Shown piece after piece: positions 18,624 through 27,975 of a DNA stretch of 64,000 nt. Source of the stretch: Imperialibacter roseus (GTDB lineage: Bacteria; Bacteroidota; Bacteroidia; Cytophagales; Cyclobacteriaceae); NCBI RefSeq assembly GCF_032999765.1, contig NZ_CP136051.1, forward strand, positions 5,660,501-5,724,500. Reading direction: 5' to 3'. The notes beneath the pieces were generated by a model. That model ran no database searches and was not told where the DNA came from. It worked only from the letters and a program-made list of their open reading frames with translations. Position 1 is the stretch's first letter, and every line of letters starts with the position of its first letter. A program made the position numbers and the translations under genes.

Positions 18624-20417
18624 ATGGGGCTAGATGCATGGTTGGTATTAGGTGTGATAGTAGTGGCAGTACTGCTATTCGTCACGGAATTCTTCTCAAT
18701 CGACGTTGTTGCGCTCCTTATATTGTGTTCTCTTGTTCTTCTCGGCATTATCAGCCCTGAGGAGGGAGTAGCAGGCTTTGCTAACCCTGCCACCATTACG
18801 GTGGCTTTCATGTTTGTTCTCAGTGCGGCGCTGCTCAAAACGGGTGCGCTTCAGCTAATGACGCCGAAGCTTGCCGGCCTGTTTAAATCGAATTACCTTC
18901 TTGGAATGATTAGCCTCGTGCTCTTTGTCGGGTTCACATCGGCGTTTGTCAACAATACACCAGTTGTAGCAGTATTTATCCCGGTTGCCGTGCAGATCGC
19001 CCATACCAGCAATATAAGTCCCTCCAAGCTGCTCATTCCTATCTCCTTCGCTTCCATCTTTGGGGGTGTTTGCTCTCTGATAGGTACGTCTACCAATATC
19101 GTCGTGTCGGGTGTGGCAATGAAAAACGGACTGCCCGAGTTTGGTATGTTCGAAATGTCTCCCCTTGGCCTGATCTTTCTCGTGATTGGCACATTGTATA
19201 TCGCATTCATCGGAATAAAACTTCTACCCGACCGATCGGTTGCCGAAGGGTTCAAAAGCAGTGTTTCTTTCCGGGACTTCCTTACTGAAATTGAGCTAAA
19301 GGAAGATGGCGCCTTCACAGGCCAGCGCATTATGGACAGCCCGATTGTGAAGGAACTGGAAATGGATATTCTGGAAGTTCGACGCAATGGACAAAAATAT
19401 GGGCTGCCTCCCGGCGATATGGTGCTACTTTCCGGCGACGTACTGAAAGTTCGGTGCAATGTTGAGAAGATTAAAGGGCTCAAAGATCTGGTAAAGATTC
19501 AATCGCAATCTGCCGTAAGTATTGGTGAAGAAGCCCTCAACAACCAGGGTATGACGCTGGTGGAGTTGGTCATTACTTCCCAATCTAGTTTTGAAGGAAA
19601 AACTCTAAGGGAGATCGACTTTCGCAGGAGTTACCGGGCGGTGCCCCTGGCCATTCGCCATCGTGAAGAGGTGCTTCACGAACACTTGCATGAGGTGCCT
19701 TTAAAGGCTGGAGACGTTATCCTTGCAGAAATAAAAACCCACCACCTGACTGAGCTTAAAAAGCAGGAGACTCACCATGAAAGCCCCTTCCTTATCCTTT
19801 CAGAAGAGGGTGTGATGGACTTTAAAAAGAAACGGTTCCTTTTTGTGTTGACAATTATTGGAACCATTGTGTTTCTGGCAGCTTTTAATCTCGTTAATAT
19901 AATGATTGGAGCTATTGCCGGCACCGCCATACTTGTCGTGTCTAAATCAATCACGATGAAGGAGGTGTACCAGGCCATTGAATGGAAAGTGGTTTTTCTG
20001 CTGGCTGGTGCCCTCAGCCTTGGTGTGGCGATGCAAAAAAGTGGGCTCGCTGCTATCATTGCCAGCTCGCTGATTGATTCGTTGGGCGAATTTGGGCCAA
20101 TTGCCATCGTGTCGGGTCTTTATCTGGTCACCGCACTATTGACGGAAATGATGTCCAACAATGCCACCGCTGCCTTACTAGCTCCTATTGCCATAGTAAC
20201 TGCGCAATCGCTTGACCTGAGCCCCACACCTTTCCTAATGGCTGTCACCTTTGCTGCATCTGCCAGCTTCATGACTCCGGTGGGCTACCAAACCAATACT
20301 ATGGTATACAGTGCGGGCGGCTACAAATTTACCGACTACTTTAAGGTAGGCTGGCCACTTTCCCTGGTGTTCTGGATAGTAGCAAGCATCCTGATCCCCA
20401 TTATTTTTCCCTTCTGA
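18624..20417 (+). CDS. SLC13/DASS family anion transporter with TrkA-C domains
   Basis: About 597 residues from the ATG at 18624; a TTG at 18603 in the same frame would add seven residues. Membrane helices fill residues about 1-210 and 390-600, in two inverted halves, each with a conserved asparagine-threonine motif (FVNNTPVVAVF and MMSNNATAALLAPIA) that forms the substrate site in this family. Between them are two soluble TrkA-C (RCK_C) domains, about residues 215-385, which are typical of bacterial sulfate/anion permeases of the SLC13 group. It should be a cytoplasmic-membrane, probably sodium-coupled importer of sulfate or dicarboxylate. The Rrf2 gene upstream (gap about 77 bases) favours sulfate, as an inference. 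Its end is convergent with the S9 peptidase gene, with four bases between the stop codons. Confidence 0.9.
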   Translation: MGLDAWLVLGVIVVAVLLFVTEFFSIDVVALLILCSLVLLGIISPEEGVAGFANPATITVAFMFVLSAALLKTGALQLMTPKLAGLFKSNYLLGMISLVLFVGFTSAFVNNTPVVAVFIPVAVQIAHTSNISPSKLLIPISFASIFGGVCSLIGTSTNIVVSGVAMKNGLPEFGMFEMSPLGLIFLVIGTLYIAFIGIKLLPDRSVAEGFKSSVSFRDFLTEIELKEDGAFTGQRIMDSPIVKELEMDILEVRRNGQKYGLPPGDMVLLSGDVLKVRCNVEKIKGLKDLVKIQSQSAVSIGEEALNNQGMTLVELVITSQSSFEGKTLREIDFRRSYRAVPLAIRHREEVLHEHLHEVPLKAGDVILAEIKTHHLTELKKQETHHESPFLILSEEGVMDFKKKRFLFVLTIIGTIVFLAAFNLVNIMIGAIAGTAILVVSKSITMKEVYQAIEWKVVFLLAGALSLGVAMQKSGLAAIIASSLIDSLGEFGPIAIVSGLYLVTALLTEMMSNNATAALLAPIAIVTAQSLDLSPTPFLMAVTFAASASFMTPVGYQTNTMVYSAGGYKFTDYFKVGWPLSLVFWIVASILIPIIFPF

Positions 20418-20438
20418 AAAACTACTTTTTCAGGTTTT
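20414..20438. terminator. Short bidirectional terminator between convergent genes
   Basis: CTGAAAAA and TTTTTCAG form an 8-bp, AT-rich stem with a 4-base loop, overlapping both stop codons, with a T run on the plus side. It is weak in GC and so less certain than the other hairpins in this window. Confidence 0.5.
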
Positions 20439-22782
20439 TCTCAAATAGCTCAAAAATTCTCCGGTACTCGTCGGCCCAGCTTGAAGCCTCCACAAAGCCG
20501 TGGTTTTCCACCGGATACAAAGCCATTTCCCAATCCTTTTTGCCTAACTCAATCAACCTTTGCGACAGCCGAACAACATCCTGAAAGTGTACATTGGTGT
20601 CGACCATGCCATGTGCAATAAGCAATGGCTTTTTCAGGTTTTCTGCATAATAAATCGGTGACGACTTGCGGTAGGCAATGCTATCCAGCACAGGTGTGTT
20701 CAGGATATTAGACGTATAGCCGTGGTTATAGTGAGCCCAGTCGGTAACAGACCGCAGGCCGGCACCAGCCGCAAAAACATCGGGCTCGGTAAATAATGCC
20801 ATCAGCGTAATAAAGCCGCCATAGGAGCCGCCATAAACGCCGATCTTGTCTTTGCCCACGCTGTGCTTCTCTACCAGAAACTTAGCCCCATCCACATTGT
20901 CGGACAGGTCCCAACCTCCCATAAACCGATAGATGGCAGTGCGCCAGTCACGGCCGTAGCCTGCACTGGCTCTGTAGTCGATGTCGAGCACTGTATAGCC
21001 ATTGTCTACCAGGAAGTTGTGGAACATGTACTCACGGTAATAGCTGCTCCACCATTTGTGCGCATTTTGCAGGTAGCCAGCTCCGTGCACAAAAACAACC
21101 GCCGCACCATTGGGAGTGGGATTAGCCGGTTTATAAAGCCTCGCCGGCACTTCAGTACCATCCCTGGCTGTGAAAGTGGTAAACTCGGGAGTTCTCCAGT
21201 TATATGCCTCGAATTCCGGCGTAGTTGACGAGGTAATCTTCTTCATTGTTGCCCCCGGTTTGTTCGGCATCAGGAACAGCTCCCAGGGTTTGTTGGCTGT
21301 TGAATATAACATGGCCAGGTTCTTTTCATCCGGCGACAATGTGACGTCGTTGCTTCCTACCTGCGATGTAATTTTCAAAGCTTTGCCTCCTTCCAACGGC
21401 AATTTGTAAAAGTGCCTTTGCCCGAAGTCTCCCTCATTGCTGCTGAAATACCACGACTTCTTGTCTTTGGACAAGCTTACATCGTACACCTCATGTTTTC
21501 CGGCCGTTAAAGCCTTTTTGCTTTTGCTCTCTACATCCAGTAAGTACAAATGTGAGAAGCCTGTTTCTTCCGACTGAAACCAAATCCTTTTGTTGTCGGG
21601 CAGCCACCCAATGTCACCAGGAGAATACATTGACCAACCAACGCCGGGGCCGCCTACCCAGGCCTCATCCCTTTGCCTATCCAGTAATGTATTCGATCCG
21701 TCTTCAGGGTTCAACAGAGTGATCCACCGGTCTTTGTTGTCCACCGAACGATACACCATAATGGCCTTCGACCCGTCATCAGACCAGAAAGGGCCAAAGC
21801 TGAACACTTCTCTCTCGAAAGCCTTCATCGTATCAAGCTTTGGATAGTCGGCGTAAAAATCGGGCTTGTCTTTGATCCCAGGCAAATCATTGGTTTTCAC
21901 CTGCATCACCTTTCCTGTGGCAGGTGTAAACATCCAAACTTCCCTTTTGGACAAATCGGAGCCCACTTTCGTTCTCGTATTGATTGCTTCCGTGTAGCCT
22001 GACTCAGCTACAAACTCAGGCACCATGGTATTGTGGGTATTGTCGGCCGATTTAAAGAGAACATAAGAAATGATTTTGCCATCGGGACTCATTTGAATAC
22101 CCGACACACTTTTGCCCTCAAGGTAAATTTCCATTGGTCTGCCTGGTTGATCTGCCTTTCGGATTTCCTTTTCCAGCTCATCTTCCTCGTGGCGCTGCTT
22201 CACAATCTTCGAAAGCCCCAGTTGATCATTTTTCAGCCATTCATCTTGTTCCGATAGCTTCTTGGGCTTCTTTGCGGAGCCCTCTTTAAAGTTGGTAAGT
22301 TGGGTGATAACCCCGGATGAGATGTCCCAGGAAAGCAGGTTGTTATCGGAGGTAAATTGGATGGTCTTTTCATCCGGACCAAAATAAGCATCCGATTCTC
22401 TCTCTATCGTGTTCGTTATCTGGGTAGCTGCTCCACTCTTCAGGTCCAGCACAAATACGTCCCCGCCTTTTTCGTACAGCTTTTTGGTCATTGCCTCGTT
22501 GTAGGTGCCTCGTCTGGGTGGAAGAGCCCGTCTCTCCTTCGGAGTTACCTTCACGGGGCCATTGGAGCCAACGACGTACTTATATAGTGAATCGCTCGGG
22601 TTCTTGTCAGGATTCCAGTCGAAGTAGATCGTCTTACCATCTTCTGACCACCATGGACTGGACGGCCAGTAGCCTGTGAAATCTTGGCCCTGCATGATCT
22701 GCGGAATGGAAAGGGATGACTGGGCAGTGGCTGCGGAAAATGAAAGGGCAAGCAAAAGGACAACAATGTAGATTGGTCTCAT
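20422..22782 (-). CDS. Secreted S9 family prolyl oligopeptidase-like peptidase
   Basis: The start at the ATG at 22782 is chosen over 22821 because it begins a clean signal peptide (MRPIYIVVLLLALSFSAATAQ), giving 786 residues. The N-terminal two thirds is a DPP-IV/WD40-like beta-propeller (motifs such as SPDGKIISYV and SPDEKNLAML). The C-terminal alpha/beta-hydrolase domain carries the triad Ser653 (GVYGGSYGGF), Asp728 (GMVDTNVHF) and His761 (ENHGF), numbered from this start. Such enzymes remove dipeptides or cut short peptides in the periplasm and supply peptide nutrients. It appears to be monocistronic, with terminator-like hairpins on either side. Confidence 0.93.
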   Translation of the reverse strand: MRPIYIVVLLLALSFSAATAQSSLSIPQIMQGQDFTGYWPSSPWWSEDGKTIYFDWNPDKNPSDSLYKYVVGSNGPVKVTPKERRALPPRRGTYNEAMTKKLYEKGGDVFVLDLKSGAATQITNTIERESDAYFGPDEKTIQFTSDNNLLSWDISSGVITQLTNFKEGSAKKPKKLSEQDEWLKNDQLGLSKIVKQRHEEDELEKEIRKADQPGRPMEIYLEGKSVSGIQMSPDGKIISYVLFKSADNTHNTMVPEFVAESGYTEAINTRTKVGSDLSKREVWMFTPATGKVMQVKTNDLPGIKDKPDFYADYPKLDTMKAFEREVFSFGPFWSDDGSKAIMVYRSVDNKDRWITLLNPEDGSNTLLDRQRDEAWVGGPGVGWSMYSPGDIGWLPDNKRIWFQSEETGFSHLYLLDVESKSKKALTAGKHEVYDVSLSKDKKSWYFSSNEGDFGQRHFYKLPLEGGKALKITSQVGSNDVTLSPDEKNLAMLYSTANKPWELFLMPNKPGATMKKITSSTTPEFEAYNWRTPEFTTFTARDGTEVPARLYKPANPTPNGAAVVFVHGAGYLQNAHKWWSSYYREYMFHNFLVDNGYTVLDIDYRASAGYGRDWRTAIYRFMGGWDLSDNVDGAKFLVEKHSVGKDKIGVYGGSYGGFITLMALFTEPDVFAAGAGLRSVTDWAHYNHGYTSNILNTPVLDSIAYRKSSPIYYAENLKKPLLIAHGMVDTNVHFQDVVRLSQRLIELGKKDWEMALYPVENHGFVEASSWADEYRRIFELFEKNLKK

Positions 22783-22862
22783 GGGGTCAATATTATTTTG
22801 AACAATTTTCACCTTATTCAAAACTTTTAAAAGCAGCCTTACACAAAAGGCGCAGCCAGGGT

Positions 22863-22900
22863 AAAATAAAACAAAGTCGGCTGGTATGCAGTCGACTTTG
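22863..22900 (-). terminator. Rho-independent terminator after the three-repeat lipoprotein gene
   Basis: On the minus strand CAAAGTCG and CGACTTTG form a perfect 8-bp stem, extendable by three more pairs past one mismatch, followed by a TTTTATTTT run. It separates the lipoprotein gene from the downstream S9 peptidase gene. Confidence 0.85.
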
Positions 22901-22969
22901 TGATCTTCAGAATAAATTTAATGTAAATGCTGAATTGGTTGGTTAGGGTTAGCCAGCGATCCTCGTGTA

Positions 22970-23932
22970 TTAGATGCCGCCTACGAACGTTCCACTTCGT
23001 CCGTCAGAGTCGGTCCATGAGCCAGCGATATCCCCACCTTCGATGGTGCCCGTGACAGTCACCACATCTCCATCACCCTGGTTGATACCCAGATAAATGT
23101 CACCGTCCTCGTTGGCAAAGCCATTAATCGCCGACGAATCATCGCTGCCATTATAAACGCCCATCGCCTTGCCGCTCGCAATATTTAAAGTCCAGGTGCC
23201 AATTACGACACCGCCGCCTAATGCCGTTCCTTCGTAATCATTGTCAAAAGCTCCGGTAGCAATAGCACCAACGGCTGTACCCGACTCTTGTGTGGTGTCA
23301 AACCAAACCACAGTTACATCACCATCTGCAATACTCCCCTGTGCTGTTAGCACCGTGCCTGTGGCAAAGGCAGAGCCAATTGATAATTTTCCGTCGCCAT
23401 CAACGTATCCCGATATCAGGCCGTTGCCGTCTCCTCCACTGTAAGCGCCTGTTGCCTTTCCCTTGCCGATTGTCAGTGACCAGGAAGCGGAATACATATC
23501 GTCAGAAAAAGCAATCCCGTTGTAGCTGCCGTCAAAGCTAGTCACCTCTATAGCTCCGGAAAGCTCTCCAAACTCCACATCAGAGTTTGCCCAGGTTCCC
23601 GATACTTCCCCATCTTCTTTAATGGTGATGACCGTCTCTGTGGTAGATCCGTCGTCGTAGGTGATGTTTACTTCAAGCTTGCCTCCTTCATAAACAGTGC
23701 CTGTGTAAGCTGTACTTCCGGTGATATAATCAAAAGATCCACTGGCCTGTCCCTTGTGAACCAGCATAGTCCAGGTGCCAATTTGAACTCCCTGCATAGA
23801 AAAAATCCCGTGATAGCTCCCGTCAAACGCCAGTGAAGGTGACGGCTCTTCGTCTTTATCGCCACAACCGCCGATTGAAAGAATAAAGACAAGGGAGAGC
23901 GCCAATTGGGCACTAGTAATAAATTTTTTCAT
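22970..23932 (-). CDS. Lipoprotein of three homologous beta-rich repeats
   Basis: 320 residues. The signal peptide ends in a lipobox-like IGGC with the lipidated Cys23, followed by an acidic linker (GDKDEEPSP). The rest is three repeats of about 92 residues starting near AFDGSYHG, SFDGSYNG and AFDNDYEG. Each has the pattern 'G.W...I..GKA.G.Y...........G.....G.....G...GT...G.I..G...G.W.D.....G...G.I'. The regular glycine and alternating hydrophobic pattern suggests small beta-barrels or a beta-solenoid. The repeats are 35-45 percent alike by eye. No function is known to me. It is expected to sit on the outer membrane. Confidence 0.85.
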   Translation of the reverse strand: MKKFITSAQLALSLVFILSIGGCGDKDEEPSPSLAFDGSYHGIFSMQGVQIGTWTMLVHKGQASGSFDYITGSTAYTGTVYEGGKLEVNITYDDGSTTETVITIKEDGEVSGTWANSDVEFGELSGAIEVTSFDGSYNGIAFSDDMYSASWSLTIGKGKATGAYSGGDGNGLISGYVDGDGKLSIGSAFATGTVLTAQGSIADGDVTVVWFDTTQESGTAVGAIATGAFDNDYEGTALGGGVVIGTWTLNIASGKAMGVYNGSDDSSAINGFANEDGDIYLGINQGDGDVVTVTGTIEGGDIAGSWTDSDGRSGTFVGGI

Positions 23933-24057
23933 GTTTACTCAGGTTAGAAATTAATACAACAATTGACTCAAGAAAAGAAATGTGGCAATCTGGAAAGCAA
24001 AGCACAGCTGCTGACCCGGTCGCAAGCAATCTCTAAAATAGCGTTAAATTTATTATA

Positions 24058-24087
24058 AAATAAAAAGCCCGTTGCTAAGCAACGAGC
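24058..24087 (-). terminator. Rho-independent terminator after the DUF4251 gene
   Basis: On the minus strand GCTCGTTGC-TTA-GCAACGGGC (9 bp with one G-T pair) is followed by TTTTTATTTTAT. It lies 26 bases after the stop of the DUF4251 gene. Confidence 0.9.
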
Positions 24088-24112
24088 CTTTCTCTCTGTG
24101 TTTTTCCAAGTG

Positions 24113-24676
24113 CTACATTGGAACACTCATTCCTTTGTATTTAAACGATTCCCCATTGCGTTCCACATCTCCCGAAAAGGCAAGGCTTCTTCCCCAAGGC
24201 CCATAAAATCGAGCCACAGCGTTTTCCTTGCCCCGAATAGTTATAAATATGGTGCCGTTACCATAGCCAACGGAGCTCGTTTGAATGGTGACGAATAAGT
24301 TGTTGCCATTTTTACTCTCGTTGACCTTATAGTCTAGTATTCGACCAACAAAAGTGACGCCACCAATGCCGTTGTAGCCTATGCCGTAGGGAGAAGCCGT
24401 TTGCATAATAACTCTGTCTCCCTCTATGGAAACAAAATTATTGGCCGTGGCCATATATTGTCGGCTCTGTCTGTCAAGTAGGAAATCGGCATCTATGAGG
24501 AACGACCGATCATTCACTACTTCTTTGAGCTCAGTCATTTCCTGATCCCGCTCTAACTGTTTAAGTTCTTTTCTATCTGATTTGGAAACTTTCTGATTGT
24601 CATCAGCCGTTTGGCTATAAGCCGGTACTACTAAGATCAACAATCCAAGCACCGCTAAATTCTTCAACTTCTTCAT
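24113..24676 (-). CDS. DUF4251 domain periplasmic protein
   Basis: 187 residues with signal peptide MKKLKNLAVLGLLILVVPAYSQ. A charged, probably helical stretch (residues 27-52) is followed by a DUF4251-type domain: the 'SFLIDADF' opening, a central GYNGIGGVTFVGRILDY segment and an FYG-x-x-GRSLAFSGDV end. The domain is widespread in Bacteroidota and has no known function. It stands alone with its own terminator. Confidence 0.85.
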   Translation of the reverse strand: MKKLKNLAVLGLLILVVPAYSQTADDNQKVSKSDRKELKQLERDQEMTELKEVVNDRSFLIDADFLLDRQSRQYMATANNFVSIEGDRVIMQTASPYGIGYNGIGGVTFVGRILDYKVNESKNGNNLFVTIQTSSVGYGNGTIFITIRGKENAVARFYGPWGRSLAFSGDVERNGESFKYKGMSVPM

Positions 24677-24846
24677 AGCTTCTAATTGTTTAGTACAACC
24701 TTATAACAATCAAAAGCAATGCCACTAGTACCTTTTTAGCAATTTTTAACATTTGTGGGAGAAATCACATGCACCTCCAGTTCTTTGCAGTTCGCCACAA
24801 AGGCGAACCACAAAGATTGATGGTGATCAAAAAACGAGGATCAGTC

Positions 24847-24975
24847 TCAGCGGAGGTAATAGCTAACAACAGAAGCATTACGCCCAGCTGACGGTTTAGA
24901 CTCAAACGAGGTTAAAAAGCAAACCATCCCTACAACCAGTCCCAATAAAATCAAAAAATATCTTCGTTTTCTCAT
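24847..24975 (-). CDS. Possible 42-residue exported or membrane peptide
   Basis: The frame begins ATG AGA AAA CGA AGA and encodes a basic start (MRKRRYF), a hydrophobic stretch of about 17 residues (LILLGLVVGMVCFLTSF) and a polar tail ending SYYLR. The shape is that of a signal peptide with a short secreted tail or a single-pass membrane peptide. It fills the otherwise empty 418-base gap between the DUF4251 gene and polA. No family is recognised; support is only the signal-like composition. Confidence 0.4.
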   Translation of the reverse strand: MRKRRYFLILLGLVVGMVCFLTSFESKPSAGRNASVVSYYLR

Positions 24976-25094
24976 AACACCATCAATGACACAATTGGAA
25001 ATAAAAGGTTGGTGCTGTCTTAAAAAAAATTTTAGGCGGAGCTAAGCTGCATACTTTCTCGAATGGAAACTCCATTTTTTCTACCTTTACCATT

Positions 25095-27884
25095 ATGAGT
25101 AAACCCGAGAAAAAACTTTTTCTGCTTGACGCAATGGCCCTCATCTACAGGGCCCATTTTGCCTTTAGCAAAAACCCAAGAATAAACTCAAAAGGCATGA
25201 GCACAGGAGCAATTCTTGGCTTCACTAATTCGCTGCTCGAAATCTTAACTAAGGAAAAGCCTACTCATATTGCCATCTGCTTCGATACTGCTGCCCCAAC
25301 TTTCAGGCATGTGCAGTACGAGCCATACAAAGCTCACCGGGAAGCTCAGCCAGAAGACATATCTATAGCCATTCCATGGGTAAAGCGAATGGCGGAAGCC
25401 TACCAAATCCCCGTGCTTGAGCTGGATGGTTATGAAGCCGATGACATTGTAGGCACTTTTGCCACAAAAGCTGGCCACATGGGATTTGAAGTCTTCATGA
25501 TGACGCCCGACAAAGACTACGCCCAGCTTGTGCAGGAACATGTTTACTTATACAAGCCAGCTTTCCTGGGCAATTCAGTGGAAATTCTGGGTATCCCTGA
25601 AGTGCTGGCCAAATTCGACATTGACCATGTGGACCAGGTGCGTGATTTGCTCGGCTTACAGGGCGACTCCGTTGACAATATACCCGGCATACCAGGTGTG
25701 GGCGCCAAAACAGCCTCCAAGCTTTTAAAAGAATTTGGCACCGTAGAAAACCTCATCGCCAATACTGATAAACTTAAAGGCAAGCTTCAGGAAAATGTAA
25801 TTCAGTTTGCTCAACAAGGTGTTTTGAGCAAAGAATTGGCTACCATCCACTGTGAAGTGCCTATCGAGTTTGATGAGGAGCTGTTGCGTTTTAAAGGGCC
25901 GGATGAGGAAAAGCTGAAGGGGATATTCAATGAGCTGGAATTCCGAACCCTTGCCAAACGTATTTTCGGCGAGCCTAAAAAGCAGGAAACCGGGTCGCAA
26001 ATGGATCTTTTCGGTGCCCCGGCTCCGGTAATCAGCAACGAGAGTTTCGAAGACGAGGAGCCTGCTGAAAAGAAAACGGCTTTCACGGAAGTGCACGACT
26101 ACCACCTGATCGACACGCCGGAGCTAAGGAAAAGTCTCCTCAAATATCTGCTTCTGCAAAAAGAGGTCTGCTTCGACACGGAAACCACCAATATTGACTC
26201 ATTTGAGGCCGAGCTAGTGGGCATCTCCTTTGCCTATGTAGTCGGCGAGGCCTACTATATCCCTGTGCCGGAAAAGTTTGAGGATGCTAAAAAAATAGCC
26301 GAAGAGTTCAGGGAGGTATTTGAAAGCGAAACCATTACCAAGATTGGGCAGAACATCAAATACGATATGACGGTGCTGAAGAAGTATGGCGTTGAAGTGG
26401 CAGGGCCGCTGTTCGACACCATGCTGGCTCACTACCTGGTCGATCCCGACACCCGTCACAACATGGATGTGCTCGCTGAAAACTACCTGAACTACAGCCC
26501 TATTTCTATCGAGACCCTTATCGGCAAAAAAGGCGTGAAGCAGGGCACTATGAGGGATGCCGATTTGGCGGCCATCAAGGAATATGCCGCTGAAGATGCC
26601 GACATCACCTTGCAATTAAAGGAAAAACTTGAGCCTGAGGTAGAAAAATACGGCATGAAAAAACTGTTGGACGAAGTAGAAGGTCCGTTAGTAAAAGTGC
26701 TGTCATACATGGAATACGAAGGCGTTAAAATTGATACGGATGCGCTGAGTCAAATGTCGGGAGAGCTGGAGAAGGCTAGTAAAATAGTGGAAAAAGAAAT
26801 CTACGAAATTGCTGGCGAAACATTCAACATTGCTTCTCCCAAGCAGCTGGGTGAGATACTTTTTGACAAACTCAAGCTGATCGACAGCCCTAAAAAGACA
26901 AAGACTGGCCAATATGCAACCGGCGAAGATATCCTTTCAAAGCTGGCGAACGAACACCCCATCGCCAACAAGATTCTGGAATTCCGGGAGTATCAAAAGC
27001 TGAAGTCGACCTATGTGGATGCCTTACCGCTGATGATTAGCAAAATAGATGGGCGGGTACACACCGACTACCGTCAGGCGGTAGCTGCCACAGGGCGACT
27101 GAGCTCAAACAATCCAAACCTGCAGAACATCCCGATAAGAACCGAAAAGGGACGAGAAATCAGAAAGGCCTTCATACCACGGGAAGAAGGCTACAAAATT
27201 TTCTCTGCAGATTATTCTCAGATCGAGCTGCGCATTATTGCCGCTTTCGCCAAAGACGAAAGTATGATTGAGGCCTTTAAAAACGGCCGGGATATTCACT
27301 CAACCACAGCCGCCAAAATCTTCAAAAAGCCATTGGAAGAAGTGGACTCCGACATGAGGCGCATTGCCAAGTCGGCTAACTTTGGTATCATCTACGGAAT
27401 TTCGGCTTTTGGTCTGGCGGAAAACCTAAGTATTTCCCGTACCGAGTCAAAAGAAATTATTGATGCGTATTTCACTGAGTTTCCGGCAGTAAAACGCTAC
27501 ATGGATCATATTGTGAACGTGGCACGTGAACAGGAATACGTAACAACCATACTGGGGAGACGTCGCTACCTGAGAGATATCAACTCCCGAAACATTACCA
27601 TCCGTGGGTTCGCCGAGCGAAACGCCATCAATGCGCCTATCCAGGGGAGTGCCGCCGATATTATAAAAATCGCCATGATACGCATACATGACTGGCTTAT
27701 CAAGGAAAAAATGAAGACTAAAATGATCATGCAAGTGCATGATGAATTGGTTTTCGATGTGCATGAAAGTGAGCTGGATGTAGTCAAAGAAAAAGTGGTG
27801 CATTTTATGGAAAATGCCATTTCCCTTGAAGTACCTTTGGAGGTCGGCACCGGTGTAGGCAATAACTGGCTGGAGGCACATTAA
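25095..27884 (+). CDS. polA: DNA polymerase I
   Basis: 929 residues, full length. Residues 1-290 are the 5'-3' exonuclease (FLLDAMALIYRAHFAF start, helix-hairpin-helix VGAKTASKLL near 200). Residues about 330-520 are a 3'-5' proofreading exonuclease whose acidic pair Asp361/Glu363 (CFDTETT) is intact, unlike the dead domain in some PolI enzymes. Residues 520-929 are the polymerase, with motif A (SADYSQIELR, Asp706), the O-helix (RRIAKSANFGIIYG) and motif C (QVHDELVF, Asp883). It fills gaps, removes primers and takes part in excision repair. A TAccTTTa -7-like sequence lies just before the start. Confidence 0.98.
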   Translation: MSKPEKKLFLLDAMALIYRAHFAFSKNPRINSKGMSTGAILGFTNSLLEILTKEKPTHIAICFDTAAPTFRHVQYEPYKAHREAQPEDISIAIPWVKRMAEAYQIPVLELDGYEADDIVGTFATKAGHMGFEVFMMTPDKDYAQLVQEHVYLYKPAFLGNSVEILGIPEVLAKFDIDHVDQVRDLLGLQGDSVDNIPGIPGVGAKTASKLLKEFGTVENLIANTDKLKGKLQENVIQFAQQGVLSKELATIHCEVPIEFDEELLRFKGPDEEKLKGIFNELEFRTLAKRIFGEPKKQETGSQMDLFGAPAPVISNESFEDEEPAEKKTAFTEVHDYHLIDTPELRKSLLKYLLLQKEVCFDTETTNIDSFEAELVGISFAYVVGEAYYIPVPEKFEDAKKIAEEFREVFESETITKIGQNIKYDMTVLKKYGVEVAGPLFDTMLAHYLVDPDTRHNMDVLAENYLNYSPISIETLIGKKGVKQGTMRDADLAAIKEYAAEDADITLQLKEKLEPEVEKYGMKKLLDEVEGPLVKVLSYMEYEGVKIDTDALSQMSGELEKASKIVEKEIYEIAGETFNIASPKQLGEILFDKLKLIDSPKKTKTGQYATGEDILSKLANEHPIANKILEFREYQKLKSTYVDALPLMISKIDGRVHTDYRQAVAATGRLSSNNPNLQNIPIRTEKGREIRKAFIPREEGYKIFSADYSQIELRIIAAFAKDESMIEAFKNGRDIHSTTAAKIFKKPLEEVDSDMRRIAKSANFGIIYGISAFGLAENLSISRTESKEIIDAYFTEFPAVKRYMDHIVNVAREQEYVTTILGRRRYLRDINSRNITIRGFAERNAINAPIQGSAADIIKIAMIRIHDWLIKEKMKTKMIMQVHDELVFDVHESELDVVKEKVVHFMENAISLEVPLEVGTGVGNNWLEAH

Positions 27885-27975
27885 AACCTTGCGAGGTCGT
27901 CCGTGACCGGTTAGTTGAATGCTGGATATCGATCACCTTTTACAAAGAACTAACAACCTAGAAATACCATAAAAA

